A stretch of 64,000 nucleotides of DNA from G963662675 sp963676845 (lineage in GTDB: Bacteria > Bacteroidota > Bacteroidia > Bacteroidales > Prolixibacteraceae). Location: the NCBI GenBank assembly GCA_963676845.2, contig CAXXKK010000030.1:62001-126000 (forward strand). The letters are read 5' to 3'. Position 1 is the stretch's first letter; the number at the start of each line of letters is the position of its first letter. Below, piece by piece: positions 27,203-35,031 of the stretch. A program made the translations under genes and the position numbers. The notes under the pieces were generated by a model. That model was not told the DNA's origin. It made no database searches and was given only the letters and a program-made list of their open reading frames with translations.

Positions 27203-27222
27203 CTGTATATATTGGATATGTT

Positions 27223-28539
27223 TTAAGCGTTTAATAATTTGTCGCTAATTGCTTGAAGTGTTTTCTTTTTGTTTTTGGTTGAAACCAGAAGTGAAATATT
27301 ATAACGACTTCCACCATACGAAATCATACGAATTGGAATTCCTTCAAGGGCAGTAAATACTTTAGCTGCAAATCCGCGTTCTTCGGCAATTATATCACCA
27401 ACAATACAAATAATTGTTTGGTCTTTGTCAACCTCAACTTCACCATATTCTTTCAATTCTTTTTTAATCGCAGTAAGCTTGTTGGTGTTGTCGATTGTAA
27501 GGGAAACAGCAACTTCCGAAGTCGAAATCATGTCGATTGGAGTTTTGAAAAACTCAAAAATTTCAAAAATGTTTTTCAAAAATCCGTAAGCCATCAGCAT
27601 ACGGTATGATCGTACTTTAATCGCAGTAATTCCATCTTTTGCAGCAACTGCTTTAATTCCGGAACCGCTGGACTCTGATGTGATTAATGTTCCACTGTCA
27701 GAAGGGTTCATCGTATTTTTTAAGCGTACAGGAATGTTTTCCTGTCTGGCTGGCAATACAGTTTGAGGGTGAAGGATTTTCGCCCCAAAGTATGCTAGCT
27801 CTGCAGCCTCGTTAAATGACAACTGATCAATTTTTTGAGTGTTATCTACAAAACGAGGGTCGTTGTTGTGGAAACCGTCAATGTCTGTCCAAATTTGAAT
27901 TTCATCAGACTTGATAGCTGCACCAATTAAGGACGCTGTATAATCGGAACCTCCACGTTGCAGATTGTCAATTTGACCTTCTGCATTACGGCAAATAAAT
28001 CCCTGGGTAATATAATAATCAGCATCCCCAATTTCTTTTAATACCTGTTTTATATTCTTTTTAATAGCATCTAAATCGGCTGATTTATCCGAATCAATAC
28101 GCATAAAATCTAAAGCTGGAAGAAGTTTAGTATTATAACCGTTTTCATTCATTAGAATAGTGAATAAGCCAGTTGACATCAATTCTCCTTGAGCAAGGAT
28201 TGTGTTTTCTCCAGTCTCGTCAAAATTTCCAGGGACAAAGGATTTAATCGCTTTCAGAGCAGCCTGAATAACTTCTTCTCCTTTTTCTTTGTTATCCTGG
28301 TTTTTAAATAATGTTTTTACAACTTCCTTGTATTTCTTTTCCAGGTTATTTATGTGTGTGCGAGCTGCATCTTTATTCTTTTTGTATAAGTAGTCAGATA
28401 TTTCAACCAGAGAGTTTGTTGTTCCTGACATAGCTGAAAGTACAACAAGCTTTTTATCCCCATCTGTTATCAGGTTCATAACTGCGTTCATATTTTCAAC
28501 GCTACCTACAGATGTTCCACCAAATTTTAAGACTTTCAT
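27223..28539 (-). CDS. lysC: Aspartate kinase (monofunctional)
   Basis: 438 residues. First step of Lys/Thr/Met/diaminopimelate synthesis. The kinase signature MKVLKFGGTSVGS is at 1-13, GRGGSDYTA-like LQRGGSDYTASLIG near 192-204 and WTDIDGF near 215-221; two C-terminal ACT-type regions follow (IKVRSYRMLMAYGF and ICIVGDIIAEERGFAAKVF). No homoserine dehydrogenase domain is fused. It stands alone with its own terminator. Confidence 0.94.
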   Translation of the reverse strand: MKVLKFGGTSVGSVENMNAVMNLITDGDKKLVVLSAMSGTTNSLVEISDYLYKKNKDAARTHINNLEKKYKEVVKTLFKNQDNKEKGEEVIQAALKAIKSFVPGNFDETGENTILAQGELMSTGLFTILMNENGYNTKLLPALDFMRIDSDKSADLDAIKKNIKQVLKEIGDADYYITQGFICRNAEGQIDNLQRGGSDYTASLIGAAIKSDEIQIWTDIDGFHNNDPRFVDNTQKIDQLSFNEAAELAYFGAKILHPQTVLPARQENIPVRLKNTMNPSDSGTLITSESSGSGIKAVAAKDGITAIKVRSYRMLMAYGFLKNIFEIFEFFKTPIDMISTSEVAVSLTIDNTNKLTAIKKELKEYGEVEVDKDQTIICIVGDIIAEERGFAAKVFTALEGIPIRMISYGGSRYNISLLVSTKNKKKTLQAISDKLLNA

Positions 28540-28701
28540 GTTGTAAAAATTACTTTAAACTGTTTGTTATTGAGCCGCAAAGATGAAAAATTTTAATTGA
28601 TTTTTAAAGTAAAAAGTTGGATGACAGCTGTAATCAGTTTATGGAGAATAATTATTTAATATTAACGAGTTTGCATAATTGGATAGACTCATTAAAATGA
28701 A

Positions 28702-28727
28702 AAAAGCTACTTGAAAAAGTAGCTTTT
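28702..28727 (-). terminator. Intrinsic terminator after the isochorismatase-like gene
   Basis: Perfect 11-bp stem AAAAGCTACTT/AAGTAGCTTTT with a GAAA loop and T-run on the minus strand, 22 bases after the stop. Confidence 0.88.
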
Positions 28728-28748
28728 GATATGATATCAAAGGTGTTT

Positions 28749-29291
28749 TTACTTAACTAGTTTTGAAATAGCCTTAAACTCTGTCGCTGCAGCGGAGCGT
28801 GTTAACTCGAAAAGAATAGATTCATAAGAGGTCATCATAATCCCTTCGTAACGAAAACGTTCTGCAGCTAAATCAACATTATCGAATGAACGTGATGAAA
28901 CACAATCCATAATCACAACCGGATTGTAGCCTTCTGCTTTTAAATCAATAGCAGTTTGAAGCACACAAACGTGACTTTCAATACCGCAGATAATAACGTT
29001 TTTAGCTTCTTTTTCTTTCAGCTGACTGGCAACTGTTTGTTCGTCGCAGCAGCTAAAGTCTTTCTTTTCTATTGGGTTAAAATCCTTAATAATTGAACGA
29101 ATTGGCTCAACGGTTTCACCCAATCCTTTCGTATATTGTTGCGTAACAAGAAGCGGCACGTTTAATTCCTGTAACCCCTCAATTAAAACTTTGCAGTTTT
29201 TTAATAAAGTCTCGTTCTCCTCCATTGCAGGAAGCAGACGTTCCTGTATGTCAATGATCAATCCTACAGTGTTTTCTTTTGTAATGCGCAT
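28749..29291 (-). CDS. Isochorismatase-family cysteine hydrolase
   Basis: 180 residues. The triad of the family is visible: Asp14 (LIIDIQERL), Lys77 region (IEKKDFSC) and Cys109 (GIESHVCVLQTAIDL), with the cis-peptide GIESH motif. The YcaC-like subgroup is likely, since the sequence matches hydrolases of unknown substrate more than true isochorismatases, and no enterobactin genes are near. Cytosolic. It follows the SIS gene after 31 bases, probably in the same transcript. Confidence 0.88.
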   Translation of the reverse strand: MRITKENTVGLIIDIQERLLPAMEENETLLKNCKVLIEGLQELNVPLLVTQQYTKGLGETVEPIRSIIKDFNPIEKKDFSCCDEQTVASQLKEKEAKNVIICGIESHVCVLQTAIDLKAEGYNPVVIMDCVSSRSFDNVDLAAERFRYEGIMMTSYESILFELTRSAAATEFKAISKLVK

Positions 29292-29322
29292 AAGTAAGTA
29301 TTTATTTAAAAGTCAAAAGTAT

Positions 29323-29931
29323 CTAGCTTTTTTTCGCTTGTTTCCTTGATTTATCCCCAAGGTAGCCACCGTGATGTCGTTTCGCATATTCTGCATTGGT
29401 GAATCCAATTTTCTTCATCATGGAAACAACAAGTGCATCACCAATAACAGTCATAACGGTTGTTGATGTTGTTGGTGAAAGTCCTAATGAGCAAACTTCT
29501 TTTGGGTTGCCAGTTGAAAGTGTAACGCTTGCAGCTTTGGCCAGCTCACTTTCAGTATTCCCGGTGATTACAATAAAAGGAATGTCGTTATATAAGTTGT
29601 CCGCTAAATCAACCAACTCTAAAATCTCCCGGGTTTTCCCTGAGTTTGATATAAGTAGCATGACATCATTGGGTTGCACAACCCCCAAATCTCCATGTTG
29701 AGCATCGCTGGGATGCAAAAACACAGCAGGTGTACCTGTTGAACTGAAAGTTGTTGCAATGTTTAGTGCAATCTGTCCGGCTTTTCCCATTCCGCTGGCA
29801 ACAATCTTACCTTTAAGCTGATGTACATGCTTTTCAATCAAAGCAATAGCTTTTTTGTACTCATTGTTTACCGGGATATTGGAAATTGCTTCAGCCTCTT
29901 GCTGTATTAGTTTCTGTACTTCTTCAAGCAT
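29323..29931 (-). CDS. SIS-domain sugar-phosphate isomerase (KpsF/GutQ-like, KdsD type without CBS domains)
   Basis: 202 residues, a single SIS fold: ASGMGKAGQIALNIATTFSSTG (about 45-66), HPSDAQHGDLGVV, LISNSGKTREILEL and SLGLSPTTSTTVMTVIGDAL. These are the arabinose-5-phosphate isomerase signatures, but the usual C-terminal CBS pair (about 120 residues) is absent, as is common in Bacteroidota homologues. Arabinose-5-phosphate feeds KDO synthesis for lipopolysaccharide. The precise isomerase role is inferred. Confidence 0.85.
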   Translation of the reverse strand: MLEEVQKLIQQEAEAISNIPVNNEYKKAIALIEKHVHQLKGKIVASGMGKAGQIALNIATTFSSTGTPAVFLHPSDAQHGDLGVVQPNDVMLLISNSGKTREILELVDLADNLYNDIPFIVITGNTESELAKAASVTLSTGNPKEVCSLGLSPTTSTTVMTVIGDALVVSMMKKIGFTNAEYAKRHHGGYLGDKSRKQAKKS

Positions 29932-29954
29932 AATCTGTTTTTTATGAACATCTG

Positions 29955-29962
29955 CAAAATTA
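29955..29962 (-). promoter_or_regulatory. -7 box upstream of the SIS gene
   Basis: TAATTTTG on the minus strand, 23 bases before the ATG; fits TAnnTTTG. Confidence 0.45.
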
Positions 29963-30146
29963 CTCGAATTTTTGGGATTTCATGAAAGTATAAAACTTTA
30001 TTAATCGCAGATTATTACTTCCGTTAACTCCTTGAAAAAATGGTCATATGTGTAAAAAATAGAGAACAATATTCTTTGTGTGATGTTACTATGATTAAAA
30101 ACTGAAGAATCAAATTCAATGTAAATTCTTCACTTATTTGCTTAGT

Positions 30147-30154
30147 TATTTTTG
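30147..30154 (+). promoter_or_regulatory. -7 box upstream of sucC
   Basis: TATTTTTG matches TAnnTTTG 45 bases before the sucC ATG; no convincing -33 element. The remaining intergenic sequence (29932-30199) is AT-rich and holds no other recognisable feature. Confidence 0.4.
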
Positions 30155-30199
30155 AAATAAACTTAGAATACAAACCTCTCTAAATTTTTTTTAAAAAGT

Positions 30200-31339
30200 A
30201 TGAAAATACATGAATATCAAGCCAGGGAGATTTTCAAGGAATATGGCCTTCCTGTACCGAATCACATTCTTTGCCACTCGGTTGAGGAAGTAGAAAAAGC
30301 AATGGCAAATATCGATCACCTGGTGGTTGTTAAAGCGCAGGTTTTAGCTGGTGGTCGGGGAAAAGCTGGTGGTGTAAAACTGGCTTCAACAAAAGAAAAA
30401 GCAGTTGAAGCTGCGAAGCAGATTTTTGGCATGGACATCAAAGGGTACACGGTTGAGAAAGTTATTGTGGCCGATGCTGTTGATATTGAAAAGGAATATT
30501 ACGTGGGTTTAATTAACGATCGTAATTCCAAGTCGGTAACATTGATGGTTAGTGCCGAAGGAGGGGTGGAGATTGAAGAAGTGGCAAAAACTAATCCGGA
30601 GTTGATTCATAAATTCTCAATAAACCCGCAAACAGGCTTGTTGGATTTTCAGGCTCGTAATATTGCAATGAAACTTTTTGAAGATGCGAAGTTAGCTCGT
30701 AAAGCAGCTGATGTTTTCCAAAAACTTTATAATGTGTTTATCGGCACTGATTCAACTTTAGCAGAAATAAACCCTATGGTTTTGACCCCGGATAAGGAAA
30801 TACTGGCCATTGACGGGAAAATGAATTTTGATGAGAATGCACTTTATCGCCAGCCCGAAATTCTGGCTTTGCGCGAGGCTGATGAAGAAGAACTGAAAGA
30901 AATTGATGCCAAAGAAAAAGGCTTATCCTACATAAAACTGGATGGCAACATCGGTTGTATGGTGAATGGAGCTGGACTGGCTATGGCAACGATGGATATG
31001 ATTAAATTGTATGGTGGTAATCCTGCAAACTTCCTGGATATTGGAGGTAGCTCTAATCCGCAGAAGGTGGTCGATGCCATGAATATTTTGCTTTCAGATA
31101 AGAATGTTGAGGCGGTGATGATCAATATTTTTGGAGGTATTACCCGTTGCGATGATGTTGCCCGTGGCTTAATTGAGGCATTAAAAATCATTAAGACTGA
31201 CATTCCTATTGTTGTGCGTCTTTCCGGAACAAATGCCAAAGAAGGTTTAGCACTTATAAAAGAGACGGGTTTACCAACAGTCGGAACAATGAGTGAAGCG
31301 GCTCAAAAAGCCATTGAATTAAGTCAACAAAAAAACTAA
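30200..31339 (+). CDS. sucC: Succinyl-CoA synthetase (ADP-forming) beta subunit
   Basis: 379 residues, normal length. ATP-grasp domain with MKIHEYQAREIFKEYGLPVP, KAQVLAGGRGKAGGVK and EINPMVLTPDKEILAIDGKMNFD; the C-terminal half has GNIGCMVNGAGLAMATMD and IFGGITRCDDVARG. Catalyses substrate-level phosphorylation in the TCA cycle with the alpha subunit encoded 10 bases downstream. Confidence 0.96.
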   Translation: MKIHEYQAREIFKEYGLPVPNHILCHSVEEVEKAMANIDHLVVVKAQVLAGGRGKAGGVKLASTKEKAVEAAKQIFGMDIKGYTVEKVIVADAVDIEKEYYVGLINDRNSKSVTLMVSAEGGVEIEEVAKTNPELIHKFSINPQTGLLDFQARNIAMKLFEDAKLARKAADVFQKLYNVFIGTDSTLAEINPMVLTPDKEILAIDGKMNFDENALYRQPEILALREADEEELKEIDAKEKGLSYIKLDGNIGCMVNGAGLAMATMDMIKLYGGNPANFLDIGGSSNPQKVVDAMNILLSDKNVEAVMINIFGGITRCDDVARGLIEALKIIKTDIPIVVRLSGTNAKEGLALIKETGLPTVGTMSEAAQKAIELSQQKN

Positions 31340-31349
31340 AATCAACATT

Positions 31350-32231
31350 ATGAGCATTCTTGTAAATAAAGATACAAAACTAATAGTGCAGGGAATTACT
31401 GGTCGTGATGGTCAGTTTCATGCCGGAAGGATGAAAGAATACGGAACCAATATTGTTGGTGGGACATCACCAGGTAAGGGTGGAACAACAGTTGATGGAA
31501 TTCCTGTTTTCAACTCTGTTGAGGAGGCTGTTAATGCAACAGGAGCAAACGCTTCAATCATTTTTGTGCCGGCACCATTTGCTGCTGATGCAATTTTAGA
31601 GGCTTCTTATGCGGGAATCGAATTGGTAATTGCCATTAGTGAAGGAGTTCCAATTTTAGATATGATTAAAGTGACTCCTATTCTGAAGCAAAACGGCACA
31701 AAATTGATAGGGCCTAACTGTCCTGGTTTGATTACTCCGGATGAGGCACTTATTGGTATTTTACCGGGAATGATTTTCAAAAAAGGAAATATTGGGTTGA
31801 TGTCCCGGTCGGGTACGCTGACTTATGAAGTAGTGAACATGCTTACTCAAAATGGAATGGGACAAAGTACCGTTGTTGGTATTGGTGGTGACCCTGTTGC
31901 CGGATTGTATTACCGTGAGTTATTGGAAATGTATCAAAATGATACTGAAACGGAAGCAATCGTACTAATTGGTGAAATTGGTGGCGATGCAGAAGAACAG
32001 GCTGCCGAATACATTGCACAACATGTAACAAAACCTGTCGTTTCATTTATTGCAGGACAGACTGCTCCTCCGGGAAAACGAATGGGACATGCCGGTGCAA
32101 TTATTTCCAGCGGAGCAGGAACGGCAGAAGAAAAAATTAAAGCCTTTGCCAAAGCAGGTGTTCCTGTTGCAAAGGAACCATCAGAAATTCCAAAATTATT
32201 GAAAGAAAAAATGGCTGAAGAAACCGTGTAA
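31350..32231 (+). CDS. sucD: Succinyl-CoA synthetase alpha subunit
   Basis: 293 residues. CoA-binding Rossmann domain with VQGITGRDGQFHAGRMKEYGT and GTSPGKGG, and ligase domain with GPNCPGLITPDEALIGI, SRSGTLTYE and the phospho-histidine block GKRMGHAGAIISSG. Pairs with SucC. A hairpin terminator follows. Confidence 0.96.
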   Translation: MSILVNKDTKLIVQGITGRDGQFHAGRMKEYGTNIVGGTSPGKGGTTVDGIPVFNSVEEAVNATGANASIIFVPAPFAADAILEASYAGIELVIAISEGVPILDMIKVTPILKQNGTKLIGPNCPGLITPDEALIGILPGMIFKKGNIGLMSRSGTLTYEVVNMLTQNGMGQSTVVGIGGDPVAGLYYRELLEMYQNDTETEAIVLIGEIGGDAEEQAAEYIAQHVTKPVVSFIAGQTAPPGKRMGHAGAIISSGAGTAEEKIKAFAKAGVPVAKEPSEIPKLLKEKMAEETV

Positions 32232-32244
32232 AGTTTCGAGCATA

Positions 32245-32274
32245 AAAAAGGCCTCCCATTGTGGAGTCCTTTTT
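32245..32274 (+). terminator. Terminator between sucD and the TlpA-like gene
   Basis: AAAAAGGcCTCC pairs with GGAGtCCTTTTT with one mismatch around CATTGT, giving a T-run on both strands; it can serve sucCD and the convergent minus-strand gene. Confidence 0.75.
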
Positions 32275-32284
32275 GTCTGTTGTA

Positions 32285-32809
32285 TTATTTTACGATTTCT
32301 TTTAGTGCAGCTTCAAGGTTGGGACCACGAAGGTTTTTCGCTATAATTACTCCATCTCCGTCAACTAAAAAATTTGAAGGGATGCTTCGAACTCCATAAA
32401 CACTTGCATATTTTGATGACCAGTAATTTAAATCGCTTACATGATATTCCCAGGATAGATTATCATCTTCAATAGCTTTCTCCCAATCATCTTTCGATCT
32501 GTCCAGGGAAACGCTAAAAACAGTAAAACCATCTCCGTTTTCAAACTCGGCATTTTTGTAATTTTGGTAAACCTCAACAACATTCGGGTTTTCATTACGG
32601 CATGGGCCACACCAGGCTGCCCAAAAATCAATTAGAACCACTTTGCCTTCCAGATCTGAAAGGTTTAAAGTTTCTCCGTTAACAGATTGTTCAGAAATTT
32701 CAGGAGCTTTATCTCCAATACTGGTGCCAACCTTAGGTTCATTACTTCCTATGATATTTGTGTAAATGCCTAATAATAAAATCAGTGCAATTGATAATCC
32801 TCTTTTCAT
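32285..32809 (-). CDS. TlpA/ResA-like envelope thioredoxin
   Basis: 174 residues with an N-terminal signal or anchor (MKRGLSIALILLLGIYTNIIGS). The redox motif WCGPC has Cys67 and Cys70, after VVLIDFWAA, and the cis-Pro region is GVRSIPSNFLVDGDG. AhpC/TSA-type fold of the TlpA group, reducing disulfides in the periplasm, often for cytochrome or other extracytoplasmic proteins. It stands alone; a 14-base palindrome lies 17 bases upstream. Confidence 0.88.
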   Translation of the reverse strand: MKRGLSIALILLLGIYTNIIGSNEPKVGTSIGDKAPEISEQSVNGETLNLSDLEGKVVLIDFWAAWCGPCRNENPNVVEVYQNYKNAEFENGDGFTVFSVSLDRSKDDWEKAIEDDNLSWEYHVSDLNYWSSKYASVYGVRSIPSNFLVDGDGVIIAKNLRGPNLEAALKEIVK

Positions 32810-32825
32810 ATCTCTAAGTTTGTAT

Positions 32826-32839
32826 TATTGTATACAATA
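32826..32839. repeat. 14-base perfect palindrome upstream of the TlpA-like gene
   Basis: TATTGTATACAATA, perfectly self-complementary, 17 bases before the ATG. A regulator site is possible; by chance alone such a site in AT-rich intergenic DNA is not excluded. Confidence 0.35.
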
Positions 32840-32922
32840 TTTATTAACAAGTATAACAATAAAACAATCTAAAGGATTATATATGTTGAAGATTTTATAA
32901 ATATTAACAAAAATTGAAGTGC

Positions 32923-34230
32923 CTATTCTACACGGGTTATCGATGCTCCTAATGCATTTAAACGCTCATCAATTTGTTCGTATCCGCGGTCTATCTGGTC
33001 GATATTGAAGATTTTGCTTTTACCTTTTGCAGATAAAGCTGCAATTAACAAGGCAACACCGGCACGGATATCAGGAGAAGACATGGTTGTTCCACGAAGC
33101 TGGTGTTTTTTGTTCAGTCCAATAACTGTTGCCCGGTGAGGATCACAAAGAATAATCTGTGCGCCCATGTCGATCAATTTATCGACGAAGAATAGTCGGC
33201 TTTCAAACATCTTTTGGTGAATCAAAACGCTTCCTTTTGCCTGAGTAGCAACCACTAAAAATATACTTAGCAGGTCAGGGGTAAGTCCAGGCCATGGAGC
33301 ATCGGCAATGGTCATGATAGAACCATCAATAAACGTTTCTATTTCATATTCATTTTGTGCCGGGATGAAAATATTATCGCCTTGTTTTTCAATTTTAATT
33401 CCCAGTCGTTTAAATGAATCCGGAATAATTCCCAGGTGTTCAATGCCTGCATTTCTGATCGTTATTTCAGAGCCGGTCATTGCTGCAAGGCCAATAAAAC
33501 TACCTACTTCAATCATGTCGGGAAGGATGCGATGGTCGCAGCCATTTAATTTGTCAACCCCTTCAATTGTAAGAAGATTTGAGCCTATTCCACTTATTTT
33601 TGCCCCCATGCATACCAGCATACGTGAAAGTTGTTGCAGGTAAGGTTCGCAGGCAGCATTATAAATAGTTGTTTTTCCTTTGGCAAGAACAGCAGCCATA
33701 AGAATATTGGCTGTTCCTGTAACCGATGCTTCATCCAGAAGCATATATTCTCCAGAAAGTTTTTCAGCTGTTACACTGTAAAAGTGCTTATCTGCGTCGT
33801 ATTTGAATTTTGCTCCGAGCTTTTGAAGTCCGACAAAGTGAGTATCTAATCGACGTCTTCCGATCTTGTCTCCTCCGGGTTGGGGAATGTAAGCTTCGCC
33901 AAAACGGGCAACCAGGGGCCCAACAATCATAATGGATCCACGAAGGCTGGCGGCTTGCTTGGCAAATTGTTTTGTCTGTAAATATTGAAGGTTTACTTCG
34001 TCAGCTTGAAATGTATAATTTCCTTTTGAAAGCCTCTCTGTTTTTACTCCCAGTTCCGAAAGGATTTCGATGAGCTTAAGGACATCCCGAATTTCAGGAA
34101 CATTTGAAATAATAACTTGCTTATCAGTTAGCAAAACTGCACATATAACTTCAAGTGCTTCATTTTTTGCACCTTGGGGTTCTATGGTGCCATTAAGTCT
34201 TTTGCCCCCTTCAATTTGAAATGTTGCCAT
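32923..34230 (-). CDS. murA: UDP-N-acetylglucosamine 1-carboxyvinyltransferase MurA, Cys-to-Asp active site
   Basis: 435 residues. First committed step of peptidoglycan synthesis. Lys22 in QGAKNEAL and the RGSIMIVGPLVARFG block are present. The loop that normally carries the fosfomycin-target cysteine reads PQPGGDKIGRRRLDTHF: residue 121 is Asp. This change is known to leave the enzyme active while making it insensitive to fosfomycin (mycobacteria, Chlamydia, Borrelia). It starts 14 bases after the DUF4290 gene and shares its transcript. Confidence 0.95.
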   Translation of the reverse strand: MATFQIEGGKRLNGTIEPQGAKNEALEVICAVLLTDKQVIISNVPEIRDVLKLIEILSELGVKTERLSKGNYTFQADEVNLQYLQTKQFAKQAASLRGSIMIVGPLVARFGEAYIPQPGGDKIGRRRLDTHFVGLQKLGAKFKYDADKHFYSVTAEKLSGEYMLLDEASVTGTANILMAAVLAKGKTTIYNAACEPYLQQLSRMLVCMGAKISGIGSNLLTIEGVDKLNGCDHRILPDMIEVGSFIGLAAMTGSEITIRNAGIEHLGIIPDSFKRLGIKIEKQGDNIFIPAQNEYEIETFIDGSIMTIADAPWPGLTPDLLSIFLVVATQAKGSVLIHQKMFESRLFFVDKLIDMGAQIILCDPHRATVIGLNKKHQLRGTTMSSPDIRAGVALLIAALSAKGKSKIFNIDQIDRGYEQIDERLNALGASITRVE

Positions 34231-34244
34231 TCCGGAAGATAAGA

Positions 34245-34856
34245 TTAGTCGTGTTTACGATATTTTTTCTTTTGTGTATTTTTAGGATTAGTTCTTTTTC
34301 TGTTTCTATAAAGAATATCCTTTGTTTCAGTAAGATCCAGATCTGTACGTTTTATTTTCCCCTGAGATAGGAATTCCAAATCACTGTATATTTTTTCATC
34401 GTCAACTGCATCTTTGTTCCATGTTAAGTAGCTTTTTTTCATGTGGTTAGCCAGAAGTTTTATTAAAACTTCTTTTTCTTCTCCACTTTCAAATTCAGCT
34501 GCTTTTTTTATCATGGATTCAGTAATCTGTCCGTAATATCTCAACTTCATTGAAGTTGATTGATATTCAACTCGCTTGGGTTTTTCCTGGAAAGTTTCTT
34601 TTTGGGGAGGATCAAAAGGATAGTCGATATCAAGTTGAAAGTCGGACATGATAGCCAAATGATCCCACAATTTATGTTTAAATTCATGGATGTCCCTAAG
34701 ATATGGGTACATGTTTCCCATGATATCAATGACTGTTTGTGCTGCACGGTTTCTTTCTTCTCTGTCTTCAATTGTCATTACATGGTCAACCATATTTTGA
34801 AGGTTTCTACCATACTCAGGAAGTGGAAGTTTCTTTCGATTCGAATTATAATCCAT
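34245..34856 (-). CDS. DUF4290 family protein
   Basis: 203 residues. The N-terminus (YNSNRKKLPLPEYGRNLQNMV followed by ERNRAAQTVIDIMGNMYP) matches the Bacteroidota-specific DUF4290 family that sits upstream of murA. Function unknown; no signal peptide or membrane helix. Very basic C-terminal tail (KKKYRKHD). Coupled closely to murA. Confidence 0.85.
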   Translation of the reverse strand: MDYNSNRKKLPLPEYGRNLQNMVDHVMTIEDREERNRAAQTVIDIMGNMYPYLRDIHEFKHKLWDHLAIMSDFQLDIDYPFDPPQKETFQEKPKRVEYQSTSMKLRYYGQITESMIKKAAEFESGEEKEVLIKLLANHMKKSYLTWNKDAVDDEKIYSDLEFLSQGKIKRTDLDLTETKDILYRNRKRTNPKNTQKKKYRKHD

Positions 34857-35031
34857 TAGAAATATGTGTAATGTATAAATTTTCTAAAGCTAAAAGTAAT
34901 TAATAAATAAGGTAATAATATCTGTAAAGAACAGCGGAGTAATTACTTAAATGCAAATCTAACGTAAAAAAACAAGCTGTCAAATCTTTTTTATCCAAAA
35001 ACTTGATTATTCCGAATTCAGTACAGAATTT

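Noticed and set aside
28749..29291. True isochorismatase in a siderophore pathway
   Set aside because: The catalytic triad is shared by many cysteine hydrolases, and there are no siderophore genes nearby.
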